The notes under the pieces: model-generated | Told to the model about the DNA's origin: nothing | Database searches by the model: none | Seen by the model: the letters and a program-made list of their open reading frames with translations, nothing else | Shown here: piece after piece, positions 22,942 to 35,019 of the stretch | Layout: every line of letters starts with the position of its first letter | How positions within the stretch are numbered: the first letter of the stretch is position 1 | Translations under genes and position numbers: made by a program | From: Pilasporangium apinafurcum | Taxonomy: Eukaryota; Oomycota; Peronosporomycetes; Pythiales; Pythiaceae | NCBI GenBank assembly: GCA_001600495.1 | Contig: BCKE01000005.1 | Coordinates: 410,507 to 474,506, forward strand | Reading direction: 5' to 3' | DNA: 64,000 nucleotides

Positions 22942-24259
22942 TTTCTAAATTTTTCTAACAATTATGATTCGCTGTGTTTCCTTTTCTGTTTCACCCATGA
23001 GCACAACAGCATTATTTACCCACGTCCACGGATGGATTTGGGGAAGCGGACAGCGGACGAAAACGGGCGGATCCGCTCCTCAAGGATGGGTAATTGCAAC
23101 TCCACTCTGGATAATGAAACCCTATTTCTGAAACCAAGGCGATTTCTTCCTTTGGGCACTATACAGCACCGTCTGTAACGAGGTATACCAATGCTCTTGA
23201 AAGAAAATCAAAAATATGCGCAAGGATTATTTGCAAATCACCCCAGTTTCAATCCATTGAACTCCTGTGTTCTCTATTAATTTTGATAGAATGGCTTTAC
23301 TGTATAAACACAAAAAAAAACTGATATATAGTTATCCGGATTGGTATACCATTCGGATAATCTTTTGAACTGACTCAACAAAATTTGTGTTAATCAGCAA
23401 AATATTACGTTTTGAGTGAGTACAGTGATTCGCCATAGTACAGCACGTGCAGACATTCATGATCATGTTCCCTCCTTGCTGCATGTGTATTCTCTGAACG
23501 ATGAGTAGAATGTCAAGCGTTTGACTGGCGGCAGTTGAACGAATTTTGCTGATAGAACCTGTGCAGGTGGGTATTGGCGTTTGCGAACGTACATGTTCTC
23601 GACAGCTTCTATCAAATCTAATTGTGCGAAAACAATCTGGAGTTAGAACCCAAGTCCACTGCTTTAAAATCCTTATCGTACTGTATACTTCAAAATCGAG
23701 TGTCAAAAAAACTCACATGGATCGGATGGTGATTCCAAGAGCATTTTTTGTAGCAACTGGAATCGCAGTTCTGTGAGCCTGAATATTTTCATGCATTGGA
23801 ATAGCATCGCAGAATCATGAGAAACTCGACTATGTGGGAGTTTTTTACGGTTGTAGATGCCTTACGGTCCCAAGCTGTTGGTGCAGAGAATACTTTGCGT
23901 AATTGCGTCAGGTGTAGCAAGTGTTTGATCTTCAATATACTCTTGTTTACGAAGAATCCTATTTCCAAGAAAACAATTGTCAATAAACTGGAGGCATTCA
24001 AGTGGAGCATAGACGTAGTGATAAACCTTTCAAGATAGGCAACGGACTTTGACCGCTCCGACGGCAAGGACAACTCAAGATATCTTGTCATCAGCTCTAT
24101 GAAGAAATAGCCAGCACTCATCACACCATGTGAACTCGGAACGGGTTGAGGTATTGCATCACAATGTACCTGCAGCCTCAATTCGATCTTTTAGTTGCAG
24201 CGACCGCATAAACAAGAAATGGAGAGCCTCACGTTTCTACAGTGTCGATATCAATGTTG
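22942..24259. other. Intergenic with unrecognised reverse-strand frames
   Basis: Contains the PIEZO promoter at the left. Two reverse frames, 23789-24181 and 23332-23706, are Leu/Ile/Ser-rich. The first includes FFIELMTRYLELSLPSERSK, then a helical stretch resembling HEAT-like repeats, but I could not link them by splice sites or assign a family. They may be exons of an unrecognised gene or a relic. No confident call. Confidence 0.4.
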
Positions 24260-25283
24260 TTAGGATTGACGACCAAGCGCAGAAAAAAAGTTATTTAGCT
24301 CCTCTCTTACTCGCAGGCGTTCACGCTCTTTTACTTCGTCCAAGTGATTCGAAGGAACTGCAAGTAGCTGCTTGTCGTTGAGCGATCGGCACGCCTTCTC
24401 ATAATTCTCCAATGATCGCTCGTTTTCGTTGATACTTTTCCAAAGCCGAGCCAGCTGTAAAATGGATCTTTGGGTTATATTATAACAGAATGCTGATTCC
24501 CACCAATTGTCGGAGAGAACAACACCTTCAAATTGGCAATGTATGGATCCAACAGCTCCGTTCTTCCTTTTTGTATTCTTCGGATCTGTTCCATGACTTC
24601 TCGAAAGTTACCCTTGCTTGCTCGCTTTACTCTGCGATTACCTTCAATCTCAGGCAATTTTGAGTCGGAATCCTGATTTTCATAAGCGCTTCCTGGTCGA
24701 ATATTTGGGGCTAGAGTAGTCAACTCTCTACGCAATTGATCCATCGCGTTGTCACGTCTTATCTTTGCTCTTTGAACTTGTTCATGGCGATCTTTCCTAT
24801 GAAATACAATATCTATCATCATAATGCTAATCGTCATCACAACAACACATTTATACTTGTCATGGATGCTCGCGAATTGTTTCTTCTCCCATTGATACGT
24901 CGCTTCCAGTGCCTTCATCTGCTCCAGAATGCTGGTGATGGCATTCTGCTTTGTCACATTCTCTACGAGCAGCATTCCCATGAATTCATACAAAGTCTCG
25001 CGCTCTAACAAGAACATACGTGCAACGAAAGTCACGTACGTGCATGCATCTGTATCTTTTCGTAATCTGCTGTCTCCAAATGCATGATTTTAACAATGCT
25101 CTTTGTGAATTCATCTTGTACCTCTCGCCGGTGCGCTTCCTGCTCACGCTTTGCTTGTTCTTCAGTATGTAAGCGTTGCAATGTGTCGGTGATCTCCTTG
25201 CGCAGGAGCGTGGATGAATAGTTGTTTGCAGCAGGTGCAGTGAGAGATGAAGTTGAAGTTGGCGCATTGTCCATCCTCCTCAT
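24260..25283 (-). CDS. Coiled-coil protein of unknown function, four exons
   Basis: Exons 25040-25283, 24857-25004, 24526-24796 and 24260-24454 give 285 residues in consistent phase. The start is ATG 25283 (a second ATG lies at 25274). The protein is almost all helical coiled coil with high Glu, Lys, Arg and Gln: KREQEAHRREVQDEFTKS, then ALEATYQWEKKQFASIHDK, then NAMDQLRRELTTLAP, and near the end NENERSLENYEKACRSLNDK. No membrane segment and no catalytic motif. Intron 1 would be only 35 nt (25005-25039), far below the rest of the window. An alternative uses a weaker GTTAAA donor upstream with the acceptor shifted 2 nt, also in phase, and removes 18 residues. Small coiled-coil proteins of this kind are common in axonemes and basal bodies, but that role is a guess. 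Confidence 0.72.
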
Positions 25284-25806
25284 TCATTTGGTTCTGCACC
25301 TCTTTGTCAGAAGCTCAGCTTTTCCCGAAGGTACGTAACAAAATAACTTTCTATTTTTATCTTCTGGCGTAAACGTCGGTGGGTAAAACTAGTTGTTAAA
25401 TGGGTTTTATATTTTTATGACATATAGTACATTGGATTTATGGGGTTTTATTAATTTCAACTGAACAAAGTATTAAAACCCAGGAAGGGTAAATGGGGTC
25501 AAATTAAATCTATTGTTACCACTGAAACGTCAGCCGACGGTAAGTGTTCAGATCCTGTAGTTCAACGTGAACCACCACGGAAGCCACGACGACGACGGGA
25601 GAGAAGTCGATTTTTTCATATAAATACAGGCACGTCAGCATCGGCACGCGAAGCTCACATATGGCTTCGAGCCATGTTTGGTTCATAGTATATCACAATT
25701 GAGGTCAGACATACCTAGTCGTAATATGCTCGACGGCTAGCGAAGTATGGTCTTCTTCTTGGTAGACTCAGGCATATCCATTGACGAAAGATATGGATTT
25801 TTTTTC
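25284..25806. other. Intergenic, AT-rich, no supported gene
   Basis: Upstream of the coiled-coil gene. An inverted repeat CGAAGC...GCTTCG near 25646 could form a small hairpin. Nothing coding was recognised. Confidence 0.5.
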
Positions 25807-26037
25807 TTATTGTGCATATGGCAGCGTACGTAGGAACACATACGTACTGACGCACTGAGCGCATTTTATTTTTTTTCCACATTCTTTTTTGGTTGAATAT
25901 CTTTCAGCGTGGTACACATTCACCCGCTGTTCATTGATTTTGGGAGCCTTTTTGACCAATAATCGTGTCCCATGGACGAAAGGGTATCTTTTTCTACCCA
26001 CAGTTCGTATCGGAGAACGCTCTTTAACGAGGTACAT
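25807..26037 (-). CDS. Doubtful small basic protein
   Basis: An ATG at 26037 opens 76 codons rich in Arg and Lys (VKERSPIRTVGRKRYPFVHG, then LLVKKAPKINEQRVNVYHAE), with two CxxC-like cysteines (KCAQC) near the end. The composition would fit a small ribosomal or nucleic-acid-binding protein, or one exon of a spliced gene. I recognise no family. It may be a chance frame. Confidence 0.25.
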   Translation of the reverse strand: MYLVKERSPIRTVGRKRYPFVHGTRLLVKKAPKINEQRVNVYHAERYSTKKECGKKIKCAQCVSTYVFLRTLPYAQ

Positions 26038-26286
26038 TTTTCAGATTTATATTTTATAAATATAATCAAATAAGGACATATGATTACGGTTGGTTCTTAA
26101 AAAGAGGAATAAACTGCTTCTCCATGGGTGGATCCGACTGCTTCGAAAAAAAGACGCGGAGAGAGCTGCTGGAAACGTCAGCAGTGGATGGAGGCCAAGT
26201 GATTTCCACATTTCCTTCGTCAACGACAAGCTGCAGCCACTGACGTCAACGTGAAGATCGCCTGTGAAATTCTACCGTGGACAACG

Positions 26287-27395
26287 ATGCAGCTCGTCCA
26301 AGGAAACGTCGTTTTGCCACCCATTGGGCCGCTCTTTGTCAGTAACACGCACCCTAAGGTGCACATGACCGTCGATGCAGAAAACGTTGCGGCCACTGCG
26401 AACGTGGACACATTGCCGATGAACAGCAACCTTCTAACGCCAACCAGTGCGCATATTAGTGGCTACAGTCAGGCGTCGTATCTGTCTTCTTCTCCAGTGA
26501 AGAAGGGCGCGCCCCATAAGAAAGCCATGTCGAAAGTATCTACGAGTAACCATGTTCCTGTGCTCCATTTGAATTCACTTCTTGTGAATCAAACAACTAC
26601 ATGTGTTCAAGACTTAACCCCTTCGTCTTCGGCTGGGTCTTCACCGACAAAGCCATGCGAAGAAGAGAAACTGCGGTTAAGCCGTGAACGCAATCGATTA
26701 CATGCTCAGCGCACTCGGATCCGGAAGCGAGAACTCCTGGAGAGTTTGAAAGAGCGAATTACGTCGTTACAGAATGAATATGCACTTTTGAAACAAGCAT
26801 ACGAGTTTCATGCCACCGCGGTGTGTTTGCTAAGTCTTGGTAACGGAGAATTGCATCCTACGCTGCAGCAGTTGGACAATACTGCGCTAGAAGCATTCAA
26901 TGACGCTACAAAGGTGTGGGCGCTGGATACTGAAGAGGAGCAAAACAATATCTTTGTGCATGAAAAAGATTGCGAATACTATCAAGGAAACGACGATGAC
27001 GATGGAGAGAACTCGCCAATGGACGGTATTGTGTCTTGTTCCTGTACAGACAGAAAAGAAGGACAAAAAGTACTGCGTACTAGCAAGCGGTCATCTTCAC
27101 CATCATCGCCCAGTGCGACGACCTTGCTTATGTGCTCAAAAGAAGAACGAGAGCAATTACGTCGCGAGCGCAATCGTCTCCATGCACGGCGGGCACGGCT
27201 TCGTAAGAAACTCGTCCTGGAAAAATGTCAACAGGTATACAATTTCTCCAGTCATATAATCTTTTAAATGGTGATGCTAATCATTTTTTTTATTTTTTTT
27301 AACAGGCGGTTCAGGAGATGCGCACTCGTAATGATCAGTTGCGGGAACGGCTGACTGTGCTGGTGGCGTCTATTTACGGCACGACCCCCAAGTAA
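26287..27395 (+). CDS. Transcription factor with two bZIP domains
   Basis: Two exons, 26287-27234 and 27306-27395, with a 71-nt intron whose 3' end is a long T-tract before AACAG; 345 residues. The start is ATG 26287: the frame is open a little upstream but contains no ATG after the in-frame stop near 26200. bZIP one (about residues 130-180) has basic region RERNRLHAQRTRIRKRELLE followed by a leucine-spaced helix. bZIP two (about 285-340) has RRERNRLHARRARLRKK, and its zipper continues across the intron (VQEMRTRNDQLRERLTVLV). In both, the usual N-x2-A-A core has His for the first Ala (NRLHA). The region between them is acidic and Ser-rich. Oomycetes are known for bZIPs with altered basic-region residues. 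Two bZIPs in one chain would allow intramolecular or bivalent DNA binding; that is inferred. Confidence 0.85.
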
Positions 27396-28119
27396 TCTTG
27401 CCGCGTCAGTTCCAATCTTGTTTTTTTTCCTTTCCTCCATTTTCTTCTCTATCTATTACGCCATGGGTGATGTTTCCAAGTGACTTGCTATTTTATAAAA
27501 ATGAGAGGCTGTAAGAAAACAAACTTCATTTTATCTCTACTTGCTTTTCTGCAATATTTATTTGAACTCTAAATGCTTCTGGAGATATTTTCTCCCAAGA
27601 ATTTTGTGTCCGTGCGTAGCGTCGCAGGAGCCAAAAAAAGAGAATTGTAGAAAGATGTGTCACCAATCCGGTGGCGATCCCAGTGAATTTGTGCCACTCT
27701 CTTTCTTGTCTGCATCGTCTGCATTGCCCTCCTTTTCGTCGTCACCATCGGAATCTTTTGCCTTCGATACACAAAAAATGACGTTTCTGACGATGAAGGT
27801 GTTCAGAAATTGATGGCGATGTGGACGTGGATCCGGATTTGCTCATCGACATTCGGTGTATGGCGAAGATGACGCTAGTGCTCTTATCTTGCGATGTATT
27901 TGTGGCTGGCTTTATCGATCAATTACATCCAGCGATTGCAGGAGCATGAAAACTTAAGTGGCAAAGAGTCGAGCGAAGAAGGCAAAGATATGAAAGGTTC
28001 CAAGGAGGCCAGTATCATTCGTAAAGTACAAAATCGATCAATGATATTGTCGTCAATCATAGTCGGAGACCGGATGGATGAGAATGGCTCAATGGTGAAA
28101 TTTCAACAAGAAATTTTTG
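27396..28119. other. Intergenic / possible 5' part of an LRR relic
   Basis: T-rich 3' flank of the bZIP gene, then Ser-rich and other short plus-strand frames (27541-27813, 27894-28166) that may belong to the decayed leucine-rich-repeat gene to the right. No intact gene. Confidence 0.4.
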
Positions 28120-28690
28120 CATTTTTCAGATGCTTTATTGTCTATGAAAAGTCTGCAAAAACTTGACTTCTCACGAAATTTCCTGGGTCATTATTACCAG
28201 CGAGTCAATCTCTGAGCATCTTTGCCACTACTTGAGAGTGAACGCAATAGACTCCTGTGGAAACGTATTATGTGTGTGCAAGAATCCTGGCGATGTTACA
28301 AGTGGGAAACAATTCCAATCTTAACTTAAAAACGCTTGGACTCGTGTATGCTGAGTTCTCGCGAAAGTAAGCTTTACTATTTCGACCTTTAATAATTCAA
28401 AGCTGAGTCTTGGCGATGTTATACTAACCTTTCATGTTTTTTTCGGAGGTGAATTGATCAGTGATTCAGGCAATGAAGGTCATGAATCGATGGACGATAT
28501 TGGATTTCTCGACTTATATTAATCAAATTCTCTGACGGCCCAAGTCATCGCTGTGCCACCTAGGACGAAGTTCTATGCTACACTCACGCAACTGAATTTG
28601 AGATTCAATCATATCAAAACGATTAGGGCCAAGATCATCATAGCGATTTTGTTGAATCATGGGTACTTCACCGACATCAATTGAGTCGGA
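28120..28690 (+). pseudogene. Leucine-rich-repeat gene relic
   Basis: Three separate LRR-like pieces lie in order on the plus strand but in different frames interrupted by stops: LLSMKSLQKLDFSRNFLG (from about 28133), LAMLQVGNNSNLNLKTLGL (from about 28286) and LTQLNLRFNHIKTI (from about 28583). Each has the L-x2-L-x-L-x2-N spacing of an LRR unit. The surrounding frames are broken, so I read a decayed host LRR gene. The boundaries are approximate. Confidence 0.45.
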
Positions 28691-29573
28691 ATGATATTCG
28701 CCACGAAATGGTTCAAGATAAAAGCAATTTACTAAGAAGAATCATGTACTTGCGTGGATGGATCCCGCGCAGAACATGTATTTGACGAAAAAAATATCGC
28801 GGCAACGGAATGACGAACGAACAGGAACAATGCGCGCAACATTACATGACGATCCCAGTAAGATACGCTCACATTAGTCGCAATTGTCAAGCGTACTTAC
28901 ATCCACACAAGCTGCCGCTACCGTACCTTGTGGCGCATCAGATGCTATTCCCGTAACTACCACTCTCTATCAACCAGGATATGCTCAATGGATATCGTTG
29001 GGAGTAGCTGTGTTCAGCGAGCTCGAATCCGGGTCAAGTTAATGTCATTATATAGGGAACGCAGTTTCTTCTTCATTTCCACATCATCATAACTACGGAG
29101 AAATGCACATACTCGTCCACAGCAGTAAGGAGCTAGTGTTCTACCCACTACCGACTGATTGGATCGCTGGAGAATGCTTACAAGTCGTTGTCCATGCTAA
29201 ACAACTATGACTATGTACTCTTCATCAGGCGTTTGAGGAGATCCGTTCGTAATTGAAGATTAGTGAGGAGGTTGTCAAGTGGGAAGACAAGAAGTTGGGT
29301 GTTGTAACTTTGTCAACGAACTAATAACACCTTTCTTTAAGAACAATATACTGCATCTACTCTGAGCCAAATCAAGCTAGATACACTACCTTACGGTCCA
29401 TTACTGCAGTATCAATCGGATGCTACTGATCTGATGCTACTAAACCAAGGGTCAAGAAGGATTGTTGAAGCCTTCATTTCTATTCACACAGCGGTTACGA
29501 GACGGGGCGAAAGGTTGCAAAAAGGAAACACCTGGAAGAACCGTTAGAAGAAAGTGGAGAGACGATCGGAAAC
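28691..29573. other. Intergenic, no supported gene
   Basis: No open frame with a signature on either strand. The right end holds the leader of the large coiled-coil gene starting at 29574. It may contain further unrecognisable debris of the LRR relic. Confidence 0.45.
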
Positions 29574-32500
29574 ATGGAGTCGAAGCTGCCACTTCCACGG
29601 GCATCCAGCGGCGGAAGAGCAAAGTTTCCAACGAATGGTGCGCGGCCGCATGGCGGAGAGATGAAGTCGCACTTGCCCAAGCCACAATTCGGCCGCCGAC
29701 CATCAATACAGCGCCGTCAGTCAAGTGGAAACGTGAACGGTGACGCTTCGACGCCGCCACGTATTGCGGAGAAAAATGGTGATCAAAAAGCTCACAGTAA
29801 TGAAAATACAGCAGCAGTGGCGATGGTTATGACTCCACCGCGATTAGAGCTTCGTGAACTCTCTGAAGATGAGATTTTACAGTCGAATGGCGTAATTAAT
29901 GGACACATAGCCGACAAAGAAGGCACTCGGACCGCTAATACGACTATTCCGTATCCGCGCAGTCAAGGTGTCAATGCAATTAATGCAACTTCGCGTCGGT
30001 CAACGCGATCGAGCATTCCTTTCACCACGCGTGCGAGCTCGCTGGTTCGTATGCGATCGTATTCAGGACCCTTGTTGACACCACCTAGTGCGACGCGGTT
30101 GAATGGCGAAAGTTCAAATCCCAAAGCGCTTGGTCAGAACAAGCAGCAGAGAGAACTGTGGCGACCTGTTTGCACTGGGCAGTATGAGGTAAGTACAATA
30201 TGCGCTATATGGAATGCAAGCAGGTTTGTATAATATAATGAGCTAAACGAATACTGGTGTTGTTATACCCACCTGCGCGTGACCAGCAAAAGAATCGTCC
30301 ATCTATTGTTACAAGTGAAGAAGATGCAGACAGAACTGATGCGACGGAATTGAATGACACAGATGATACTGAGGAAGAGAGTCCACCTTCTACGGAGACA
30401 AAGTGTCGTATTCCGTTCCTAGGTGATGGTGGAGTGGAATTAAAGAAAGCAAATGCTATTGACGTGAGCAACGTCGCGGTGCAGGACTTATATTCGAATA
30501 ATCTTTACCATGAGACGCCCACATTAGATAGCAATGACAACGCTGATAAGAGTCATTCAAGATTGCATTCAACTGCCGCTTTGAAAGGTGTGAGGGTTGT
30601 CAGACCGCCGAAAACTCCGACAGGTAACTCGACCTATGAGCCGTTTGACGTACACGATAGCCTTAGTGCATCTCAGAGAGTGCGGATGGAACTTTGCTTG
30701 TACGCGGGCCATTCACAGAATGATGACCTCAATGGACAAATGCCATCTCCTTCTCCTCCTTTCCGTGCCAGTGGAAAGGACCAGTTCTCTACCACAAAAT
30801 CCCGACAACTACGTGGGAATGATTTAATTACATCCAAGTTACTTCCTACTCGAGAAAGTATCAACAATTTACTTGACCTCGTGCACGAGTTAAAGCAGTC
30901 GGAGACAAGTTTGCGTGAGCAGCTGGCAAGGACACAACAACGAACGGAGGACGAACTGGCTCAGGCACTAGTGCAAGTGAATCACTTGGAACTATTGGTC
31001 CAGAAGACTCAGCAAGAGCGCGAGTTGGCAGAAATGAAGTGTGAAGAACAAGATCAAATTATCTTTGCCCTCTCGGTCAGACTGAATGATATCAAAGCGA
31101 CAATAGGAAATTACTCATATTTAGAGGGTGAACAAGCACGTTATCAAAAGGAGCTCAAGGAGCTGACCCCAAAAGCAATATTACCGTGCAAGCTATCTGC
31201 TGTTTTCAATTTTGCGATCGATACGACGGTGAACACAGAGCCAGCATCGTCCGTTAATGAATATACTTGCACTCAAGAGCGAAACGAAGAAAGCATTGAC
31301 AGGGATCAATATATTTCATCACCAAAACCGTTGTGGAGTCCTTGGTCCTCAGGTTCCGATTCACCTATGACGCGCACTCCACCCATGTTTACAATAGCAC
31401 CATCGGATTCGGATTTATTACCACCGTCTTCGTCATTGTCAGAATCCAAAAGTCCGCGGAAGCAATACCAACAGCGTGAACACGAGCTAAGGTCAGTTAT
31501 TCAATCACCACGGAGAGGTTCGACTCAAAGAAATGTCGGTATTGATGACGAGCAACGTACTAGCAACATCCATACGACATCATCAAAACAGTTATCGTTA
31601 CAAAGCTCACCAATTACGAAAGACTACTCGTTAGCAGCAGCTGATCGCACAGTTATTGATGCATGGAGTCAGCGCAACCGTGAAGCGAGCAAGGAAATAT
31701 CAGAAAATCGGAAGCAACAGGTTCTAACCCAACCCGCATCTTCGGACTCTCGTAATCCAAACGTGATACCGTCAACGGATGAGTCATTACTCAGAGTCCC
31801 AAAACTTTCTGCCCAATGCAAGGTACGCATCCGATGGATTTATGGAACAATAGGACGGGATAGCTAACTTTATACTCATGTTGACGCCCAGGTCGGATCA
31901 AAATTTTCATCAGCAGCGTTAGAACAGATGTTGATCGAATTCTTCACTGAATTCGACAATTGCAAATTGAAAATGGCTGGTGTCTATGGAAAGCGATATA
32001 TTGGCAGAGAGGAGCGATTATTTACGGAGCTATCGAGACGATACGGAGAAGAGAAAGTTGCTGGACTGCGAAAACATTTTGCTAGTGCGAATATGGAATT
32101 GAATAATGATGCACTGCTTTGTGAGCAAAATCAAGCACCACAAATATCTGATTTGCTCCCAGATCATCGACGTGTCACGACCTCGAAGCAGAGTGAGCGC
32201 ACCACTCCAGAAATGGAAATAACCCAAGAGAGCTTCAAGATGACTGACGTAAATAATGCCGACAACTCTTGCGCTACTATGGCGGATGGTGATACATATC
32301 AGAAGGATTCATCAATGGTAAACAATCCATTGGATACTGTTCTGAATAACATCCCTCCGCCAAAGAATCGATATTCACTCCATCCAATCAGCGAGAATGA
32401 AGAGGTCCAGCACGATGATATTCTGCATTATAAGAATTATGATAGCTCCCACCAAGTATATCCTATACCAACCATGGCTCATCCCGAATGCCAAGATGCA

Positions 32501-34693
32501 TCTGAAGAGTCACAGCCACGTGAACTGGTCTCCTCACCTAACTCCGATAATCAATGTTCCCCATACGATGGGAAAAGGGGCATAGAATCTTTGCAGGATA
32601 GAATGACACAACACTTTCTGGACAGTGATGGCTCATCCAAAGCAAGTCCAATAATAAGGGAAGGAGAGCTGAGTTCTAATATCCAGGTGGCATCTATGCT
32701 AGAAGCAACCAAGGCCGAGACACTTTCTTTACGGAGTTCTAGTACTGATTCCACAAAGAAGCTGTCGCCTGTCATCTCTCCAACTCTCGAAAGCTTGCTG
32801 AAGGAATTGTATCGAAAACATCAGCCTAACAAATTGCGTAATGCTGCTGCTATTGCGAAAGAATATTCTGGCAATGAGCGTGAATTGATCCGAATATTAA
32901 AGGGAAAATATGGTGCGTTAAGTGTAAAACGATTGGAAGAGTATCTGGACTTATTGGAGCGGTGCGCCCCAAGCAAAGACTCTTGCATGACAAACAGCCA
33001 TTTGAGAAAAAACGGCTACTTCAAATACGTAGTTAACACTATGTTGCAAATATTGTTTGTGGTAATGATCATTATCATTACAAGCTTAGTGGCCGTCGTT
33101 TTGTTGGATTCACAAGAGTGTCATTTACGAGATGTACACGATATTGATGGTACGATGTGTTTGAAATTGAAACACGAACTAGCGGCCTTCAAAAGCGCTG
33201 AGATGGGAACTTACTTCCAACAAGTTCATCCATTAGAATGCTTTTGTATGGAATGGGAAAGTCGAGAAGCCCATCTCATCAAGAAGCGGTCGATAGCCGA
33301 TATGCTTAATCTGGCAAAAATGGTGCCTTTTTCGCGCGTTGTGATATCTCCGTGGATATACCCGATGGATAACTTTATATTAGGACATCCCAACTCTGAG
33401 GGTCTTGCTTTCACTTCGCTGGAAACGACAGGACAAGATGGTCGTGCGTTACAAGCTAATCTTTCTTCATTGGAAGTACCAGAGAGTGTCGACTTACGAT
33501 CAGGAGATGAATTTTCCACCGCTTCAAAACACATCGATGATAAAAAACCGCTGTATGAGCAAGAAAACATACAGCCACACGACCATGAAGCAGAAGAAAT
33601 TCTAATGGGAGCTCTTACAAAAGTGGCGTTGGCGTCGAAGTCTCTAGCGACGAATCATTTCGAAGTCCAGACACGCGAAGTAGATATAGCGCAGGACGAA
33701 CATGATAATCACGATGGTGATAAAGGACCTGAGCGCTCTGTTAAGCCTGAAAAGAGATGCGAAGATGGGTCTTGCTCAGAGACTGCCGCTGTAGCTAACC
33801 AAATACAAGCTGGCGGAACCGATCCTTTTCCTATGGAATTGACATCGCGATCAGAACAAAATGAGATATTACAGGATGTACCGGATACGAAGGTGTTTCC
33901 ACCGGAGCAACATTCTGATCACATTGCAGACATTACCGATGATGACGCATATGCTGAAGTTGTGAATACAAAGGATGAGATATTAATACCTCTTGAAGAT
34001 GAGAAATCCACTGAAACTATTGATGCGTTCGACAATCTTGTTCATCAAAGTGCAGTTGAACATCATGTTGAGCGTCCTGATGCTAGTATTCATGTGCTGA
34101 CACATGAGTCACCGCACAGCGAAATTTCTGAATCGGCCATAAAAAAATCAGATATCTCATCGAATGAACCAAGAGCTACTGTTAATTCAGCAGAGCATAT
34201 GGTATATTCTATTGATGAAGATAAAGAAACTGATGATTCTATTGCTATCAATGGTTCACCAGCTCATGCACAAGTAATGACAAATTATGATACAGAAGGG
34301 CATGAATCTGATCAAGTCTCAGGGTTCGACTTACGTATAAACAGCAACTCAGAACCTGTTCACCGCGAAGAAATACCAGTATCAAGTGAAGATGATTCGT
34401 CAACTGCATTAGGAAGCACTCCCATAAAGGAACATGCCACAGACGAAGACAAGACACCTTACCTTGAAAATGGACTGGATGACCGTTTTAGTCAGATTCA
34501 ACGACTCATAGAGCCTGCAAATAATATGGCTCTCGCAGAATGTTTTCCTGCAACAGCAATAAAGCCGCATGAAACGGATGGACCTGTGCATGAAGATGAT
34601 GATATTGATGCTAGAATGTTTGGAGATGAACCATATGATCTGTTAGAAATGGCCCTTGATGCAGCTGTCCAGCTTCATAATTTGGATAGTTAA
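29574..34693 (+). CDS. Large single-pass coiled-coil protein with two internal repeats
   Basis: Three exons, 29574-30188, 30287-31822 and 31892-34693, all phase 0, with introns of 98 and 69 nt, giving 1650 residues. The N-terminal 390 residues are Ser/Pro/Arg-rich and disordered. About 397-500 is a strong coiled coil (SLREQLARTQQRTEDELAQA). Two copies of a roughly 45-residue unit follow, near 730-782 (YIGREERLFTELSRRYG) and 1012-1076 (YSGNERELIRILKGKYG). The shared pattern is K-L...Y-x-G-x-E-x2-L...L-x3-YG. One hydrophobic segment (about 1095-1122, MLQILFVVMIIIITSLVAVV) predicts a single membrane pass. The 530-residue C-terminus is acidic and disordered. Similar Y-x-G-x-E-x2-L units occur in kinetoplastid and other protist coiled-coil proteins, by memory. 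The function is unknown. Confidence 0.78.
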
Positions 34694-34705
34694 TTCTGCG
34701 AGACG

Positions 34706-34921
34706 ATGTGTCAAGATGGGTATATACACCCTCATATTTATGATCGACGTATGCTTCGTCCTAACTTACAGAATGAGTGGGTGAGTACCGATTTACCACA
34801 TGAGATGACACAAAAAGAAGCAAGATCGTCAATTGAGCAGTTGATGAATAGTCTCATAAGACCGCTTAGGTCTACGCCGAATCGTTTGAGTGCAAGGAAA
34901 GGTGTCGATGACTGTGTATAA
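34706..34921 (+). CDS. Small hypothetical protein
   Basis: An ATG at 34706, 13 bases after the stop of the large coiled-coil gene, opens 71 codons. The sequence is hydrophilic (YDRRMLRPNLQNEW, then MTQKEARSSIEQLMNSL) with no domain or targeting signal. The close spacing suggests it could be a downstream exon of the 29574 gene reached by an alternative splice, a relic, or a chance frame. Confidence 0.25.
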   Translation: MCQDGYIHPHIYDRRMLRPNLQNEWVSTDLPHEMTQKEARSSIEQLMNSLIRPLRSTPNRLSARKGVDDCV

Positions 34922-35019
34922 TCCCGAAAAAGCTTGGGTGCTATATTGTTCATCTGATACATGCTGCATTTTGTCTTCGAATTAGTCCCAGGATTGTACG
35001 CAATAATGCAGTAACGAAT

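Noticed and set aside
27280-27305. Long T-tract near 27285 considered as a terminator
   Set aside because: It directly precedes AACAG and is the polypyrimidine tract of the bZIP gene's intron.
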